A program made the translations under genes and the position numbers. This document shows, one piece after another, positions 4,491-7,497 of a stretch of 7,497 bases of DNA. Position 1 is the first letter of the stretch. The number at the start of each line of letters is the position of its first letter. Below the pieces are notes generated by a model, which was given only the letters and a program-made list of their open reading frames with translations, made no database searches and had not been told where the DNA came from. The stretch comes from an uncultured bacterium (GTDB lineage: Bacteria > Pseudomonadota > Gammaproteobacteria > Burkholderiales > Burkholderiaceae_F), in the NCBI GenBank assembly GCA_905215795.1, contig CAJMRV010000083.1, positions 1-7,497 of the forward strand, read 5' to 3'.

Positions 4491-7298
4491 TCAGCGCTCG
4501 GCGTCCCCGTCCTCCTCGTCGGCATCGGGATCGACGTCGGCGTCGCCTTCGTCCTCATCCTCCATGCCTTCGAAGTCGTCGGCGCCGGCTTCGTCGTCCT
4601 CGAGATCCTCATCGAGGTCCTCGTCGCGGACGGCGTCCGGATCGAGCGCCTCCTCATCCTCGTCCTCGGCGGGCGGAATGCGGCGCACGGAGGCGAGCAC
4701 GTCGTCGTCGAGGTTGATCAGTCGGACGCCCTGGGCGGAACGGCTGTAGATCGAGACCTGAGCGACCTTCGTGCGGACGAGCTTGCCGCTCGCGCTGAGG
4801 AGCATCAGGTCGTCCTCCTCGGTCGTGAGCACGGCCGAGACGACCTTGCCGTTGCGTTCCGAGGTGGAGATGGCGATCACGCCCTTGGTGCCGCGGGAGT
4901 GGCGCGGGTATTCCTCGACCAAGGTGCGCTTGCCGTAGCCGTTCTCGGTGGCCGTGAGGACGTACTTGTCCTCGCAGTCCGTGGCGATCAGGCTGATGAG
5001 CTTCTGGCCTTCGTCAAGACGCATGCCGATCACGCCGTGGGCGTTGCGGCCCATCGGACGGACGTCATCCTCGCTGAAGCGCACGCACTTGCCGGCGTCC
5101 GAGAAGAGCATGCAGTCGTAGTGGCCGTCGGTGATGGCCACGCCGACCAGGTGTTCGTCCTCGTCGAGCGTCGTGGCGATGATGCCCTTGGTGCGGGCGT
5201 TCTTGAAGGCCGAGAGCGGCGTCTTCTTGACGATGCCCTTGTCGGTGGCCATGAACACGTAGTGTTCGTCATCGTCGAGCGTCGTCACCGGCAGGATGAA
5301 CGAGATCTCCTCGCCTTCCTCGAGCGGGAGCAGGTTGACGATCGGACGGCCTCGGGCGCTCGACTTCCCTTCGGGGAGTTCGAACACGTCGAGCGGGTAC
5401 ACGCGCCCCTCGGTCGAGAAGCACATGATGATGTCGTGCGTATTGGCGATGAACAGTTCGGTGATCTCGTCGTCCTTGGTCATCTCCTGGACCTTGCGGC
5501 CCTTGCCGCCGCGCGTCTGCGCGTCGTAGTCGTCGAGGTCCTGGCTCTTGATGTAGCCCGTCCTCGAGAGCGTGACGACCATGTCGCGGCGGGCGATCAG
5601 GTCGCGCTTGTCGAAGTTCGGATCGCCGAGCAGGTCGATCGAGGAGCGGCGTTCGTCGCCGTACTTCTCGACGACCTCCTGGAATTCGGCCGCGATGATC
5701 GCGTTGACGCGTTCGGGCTTGGCCAGGATGTCGAGGTAGTCGAGGATCTTGAGGACTTCGTTGCGGTAGTCCGAGAAGATCTTGTCCTGTTCGAGGTTCG
5801 TCAGGCGGCGCAGGTTCATCGAGAGGATGTTCTCGACCTGTTCGGTGGTGAGCAGGTAGTTGCCGTCGGGCTGGATGCCGCGGGAGCGGTCCATGTTAAG
5901 CGGCGCGATCTGCTGGCGTTCCTCGACGGAGCGGTTGACGAGCTCCTCGGCGAGGGCCATCGGCCAGGAACGGCTGTAGAGCGCGTCGGCGGCGTCCTTC
6001 GGCGTGGCGGAGGCGCGGATCACGCGGATGAATTCGTCGAGGTTGTGCAGGGCGACGGCCTGGCCTTCCAACAGGTGGCAGTCCTTGCGGTGCTTGTTGA
6101 GGCGGAAGACCGAGCGGCGGGTCACGACTTCACGGCGGTGCGCCACGAAGTGCTCGACCATCTGCTTGAGGTTGAGGAGCATCGGCTGGCCGTCGACGAG
6201 CGCGACCATGTTCATGCCGAAGGTCTCCTGGAGCTGCGTGAACTTGAAGAGGTTGTTGAGGACCACGTCGGGCATGACGCCCTGCTTGAGGTCCACGCAG
6301 ATGCGGATCCCCTCGGAGGATTCGTCGCGGATCTCGGAGATGCCCTCGACCTTCTTGTCGCGCATGAGCTCGTGGATCTTCTCGACGAGCGAGCTCTTGT
6401 TGACCATGTAGGGGATCTCGTCGATCACGATGCGGGTGCGTTCGCGCGAGTTCTCGATCTCCTCGAAGTGGGTGCGGGCGCGCATCACGACGCGGCCGCG
6501 GCCGGTGCGGTAGCCCTGGTGGACGCCCGAGAGGCCGAAGATCACGCCGCCGGTGGGGAAGTCCGGGGCCGGGATGAACTGGATGAGTTCGTCGACCGTG
6601 CAGTCCGGATTCTTCAGGAAGTGCAGGCAGGCGCGCACCGTCTCCTTGACGTTGTGGGGCGGGATGTTGGTTGCCATGCCCACGGCGATGCCCGAGGAGC
6701 CGTTGATCAGCAGGAGCGGCAGGCGCGTCGGGAGCACCGTGGGTTCCTGCAGGGAGTTGTCGAAGTTGGGCGTGAAGTCGACCGTGTCCTCGCCGATGTC
6801 GGCCATGACGTCGTTGGAGATGCGTTCGAGGCGGACCTCGGTGTAACGCATGGCGGCGGGGCCGTCACCGTCGATCGAGCCGAAGTTGCCCTTGCCGCGC
6901 ACGAGCGGATAACGCGATGAGAAGGGCTGGGCGAGGCGGACGATCGTCATGTAGATCGCCGAGTCGCCGTGCGGGTGGTACTTACCCATGACGTCGCCCA
7001 CGATGCGGGCGGACTTCTTGGGTTCGCGGTTGAAGAAGTTGCCGAGCTCGTTCATGCCGTAGAGGACGCGGCGATGCACGGGCTTCAGGCCGTCGCGCAC
7101 GTCGGGGAGCGCACGGCCCACGATCACGCTCATGGCGTAGTCGAGGTACGAACGCTTCATTTCCGTTTCCAGCGAGACGGGCATGAGCTCGCGAGCGATG
7201 GACACGGGGGAGATGAGCTCGTTTTCCCGGCTCTGCTCCTCGAGGTCCATGTCGGACTGCGTCACGTCCTGCCCTTCCTTGTTCTCTTTATCGTCCAT
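4491..7298 (-). CDS. gyrA: DNA gyrase subunit A
   Basis: GyrA cuts and rejoins DNA in the A2B2 gyrase that introduces negative supercoils. The product has 935 residues (E. coli 875). Residues 1-30 are a polar acidic extension; the family core starts near 31, and equivalents are offset by exactly 30 from E. coli through the catalytic region. The active-site pair is R151-Y152 (AAMRYTEVR) and the intercalating Ile is I204. The breakage-reunion domain ends near 540. The GyrA box is QTRGGKG (594-600; E. coli QRRGGKG), which marks GyrA rather than ParC. Six pinwheel blades start near 573, 623, 680, 729, 779 and 831. Residues 877-935 are an acidic tail, 36 of 59 residues Asp or Glu. In the quinolone pocket S113 (E. 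coli 83) is kept, but position 87 is M117, 104 is R134 and 106 is K136. The start has AAGGA seven bases upstream. It has its own terminator. Confidence 0.97.
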   Translation of the reverse strand: MDDKENKEGQDVTQSDMDLEEQSRENELISPVSIARELMPVSLETEMKRSYLDYAMSVIVGRALPDVRDGLKPVHRRVLYGMNELGNFFNREPKKSARIVGDVMGKYHPHGDSAIYMTIVRLAQPFSSRYPLVRGKGNFGSIDGDGPAAMRYTEVRLERISNDVMADIGEDTVDFTPNFDNSLQEPTVLPTRLPLLLINGSSGIAVGMATNIPPHNVKETVRACLHFLKNPDCTVDELIQFIPAPDFPTGGVIFGLSGVHQGYRTGRGRVVMRARTHFEEIENSRERTRIVIDEIPYMVNKSSLVEKIHELMRDKKVEGISEIRDESSEGIRICVDLKQGVMPDVVLNNLFKFTQLQETFGMNMVALVDGQPMLLNLKQMVEHFVAHRREVVTRRSVFRLNKHRKDCHLLEGQAVALHNLDEFIRVIRASATPKDAADALYSRSWPMALAEELVNRSVEERQQIAPLNMDRSRGIQPDGNYLLTTEQVENILSMNLRRLTNLEQDKIFSDYRNEVLKILDYLDILAKPERVNAIIAAEFQEVVEKYGDERRSSIDLLGDPNFDKRDLIARRDMVVTLSRTGYIKSQDLDDYDAQTRGGKGRKVQEMTKDDEITELFIANTHDIIMCFSTEGRVYPLDVFELPEGKSSARGRPIVNLLPLEEGEEISFILPVTTLDDDEHYVFMATDKGIVKKTPLSAFKNARTKGIIATTLDEDEHLVGVAITDGHYDCMLFSDAGKCVRFSEDDVRPMGRNAHGVIGMRLDEGQKLISLIATDCEDKYVLTATENGYGKRTLVEEYPRHSRGTKGVIAISTSERNGKVVSAVLTTEEDDLMLLSASGKLVRTKVAQVSIYSRSAQGVRLINLDDDVLASVRRIPPAEDEDEEALDPDAVRDEDLDEDLEDDEAGADDFEGMEDEDEGDADVDPDADEEDGDAER

Positions 7299-7305
7299 GA
7301 AAGCT

Positions 7306-7310
7306 TCCTT
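7306..7310 (-). promoter_or_regulatory. Ribosome binding site of gyrA
   Basis: AAGGA on the - strand ends seven bases before the ATG at 7298. It supports this start and therefore the extra 30 residues at the GyrA N-terminus. Confidence 0.75.
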
Positions 7311-7335
7311 TAAACCAGAGACGCTCCGCTCGGGA

Positions 7336-7353
7336 GCCCCCTTTCAAGGGGGC
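7336..7353 (-). other. GC-rich hairpin in the gyrA leader
   Basis: GCCCCC (7336-7341) and GGGGGC (7348-7353) form a perfect stem, with TTTCAA between them (up to two further T-A pairs are possible). No T-tract follows on either strand, so it is unlikely to be a terminator. It lies about 38-55 bases before the gyrA start. On the - strand a competing small stem, GCTCC-N5-GGAGC, overlaps its 3' end and extends towards the ribosome binding site. Confidence 0.5.
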
Positions 7354-7434
7354 GCCGGGGCCGGTCTTGGCGGCCTCGCGTCTCATTCGGTGAATTCAAT
7401 AGTCTTCCTCGCATTCGAAGAAGTCGCAAAATCA

Positions 7435-7497
7435 CTAGATTTTACCATTTTTAGGGGACGAACCCCACCACTGGGACACCGCCGTCTCCACCGATGC
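7435..7497 (-). CDS. Possible 3' end of an upstream gene (partial, unrecognised)
   Basis: From the right edge a - strand frame is open for 20 codons (ending QWWGSSPKNGKI) and stops at TAG (7437-7435), just before the AT-rich gyrA leader. Third positions in the outer part are mostly G or C, as in the other genes. The opposite + strand frame shares those third positions and is also open to the edge, but has no ATG, GTG or TTG start. The fragment is too short to identify and may not be coding. Confidence 0.2.
   Translation of the reverse strand, partial: ASVETAVSQWWGSSPKNGKI
7439..7447 (-). promoter_or_regulatory. Candidate extended -10 promoter for gyrA
   Basis: On the - strand TGGTAAAAT fits an extended -10 (TGn plus a 5/6 match to TATAAT) in the AT-rich stretch upstream of gyrA. 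There is no clear -35, which an extended -10 can tolerate. The implied leader is about 130 bases and would contain the hairpin at 7336-7353. It overlaps the tail of the possible open frame at the right edge. Confidence 0.35.

Noticed and set aside
4899..6920. Long + strand open frame of 673 codons opposite gyrA
   Set aside because: It is antisense to an unmistakable gyrA, its translation is low-complexity (Val, Asp, Glu, Arg, His), and it shows no recognisable domain. Long antisense frames are expected in GC-rich genes.
4491..7298. Topoisomerase IV subunit A (ParC) as an alternative to GyrA
   Set aside because: The GyrA box QTRGGKG, six pinwheel blades and the acidic tail all point to GyrA; ParC lacks the box and has a shorter C-terminal domain.
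7383..7448. 21-codon - strand open frame starting at ATG 7448
   Set aside because: There is no Shine-Dalgarno sequence, the start overlaps the likely gyrA -10 element, and the peptide has no recognisable feature.
7456..7470. GGGG-TTCGT-CCCC on the - strand as a tRNA T-arm or terminator
   Set aside because: The stem has only four pairs, the loop is five bases instead of the seven of a T-arm, no cloverleaf can be built from the visible sequence, and no real T-tract follows.
1..7497. CRISPR arrays, insertion sequences, direct repeats or phage genes
   Set aside because: No spaced direct repeats, transposase motifs or terminal inverted repeats were seen. The only repetitive DNA is the acidic-tail coding stretch of gyrA.

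Overview
The window is GC-rich and gene-dense: four complete protein genes with short intergenic gaps, no mobile elements and no RNA genes. The likely source is a Gram-negative betaproteobacterium. The gene set fits the Sutterellaceae (order Burkholderiales), a gut group that, as I recall, carries many aryl-sulfotransferase and LysR-type genes. That placement is inference from gene content and protein similarity recalled from memory, not from a database search.

Layout, left to right. (1) A LysR-family transcriptional regulator on the + strand (33-1028). (2) A shared, probably bidirectional hairpin terminator at about 1041-1076. (3) A convergent - strand gene for a periplasmic arylsulfate sulfotransferase, AssT type (1123-2964), with a Sec-type export signal and all four recognised catalytic residues, but without the cysteine pair that forms the disulfide in E. 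coli AssT. (4) A 255-bp gap that holds an inverted repeat upstream of assT and a strong terminator for the next gene. (5) A - strand acetyl-esterase of the HSL/Aes family (3220-4194). (6) A 296-bp gap that holds the aes promoter region, a leader hairpin and the gyrA terminator. (7) A - strand gyrA (4491-7298) encoding a long DNA gyrase A subunit of 935 residues, with an unusual quinolone-pocket sequence, an N-terminal extension and a long acidic tail. (8) A leader or promoter region and an unresolved right edge (7299-7497).

The three - strand genes run in the same direction, but hairpin/T-tract terminators after gyrA and aes, each followed by upstream signals for the next gene, suggest three separate transcription units, not an operon. 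AssT (sulfuryl transfer between phenolic compounds in the periplasm) and Aes (cytoplasmic hydrolysis of short-chain esters) could both act on small aromatic or acylated dietary or host compounds, but the sequence shows no direct functional link. The LysR regulator is convergent to assT, so any control of assT by it is conjecture.

I found no convincing undescribed multi-gene system. The observations most worth checking are the GyrA quinolone-pocket substitutions (Met at the E. coli Asp87 position, Lys at Gln106), the enlarged acidic GyrA tail, and the AssT that lacks the Dsb-dependent cysteine pair.
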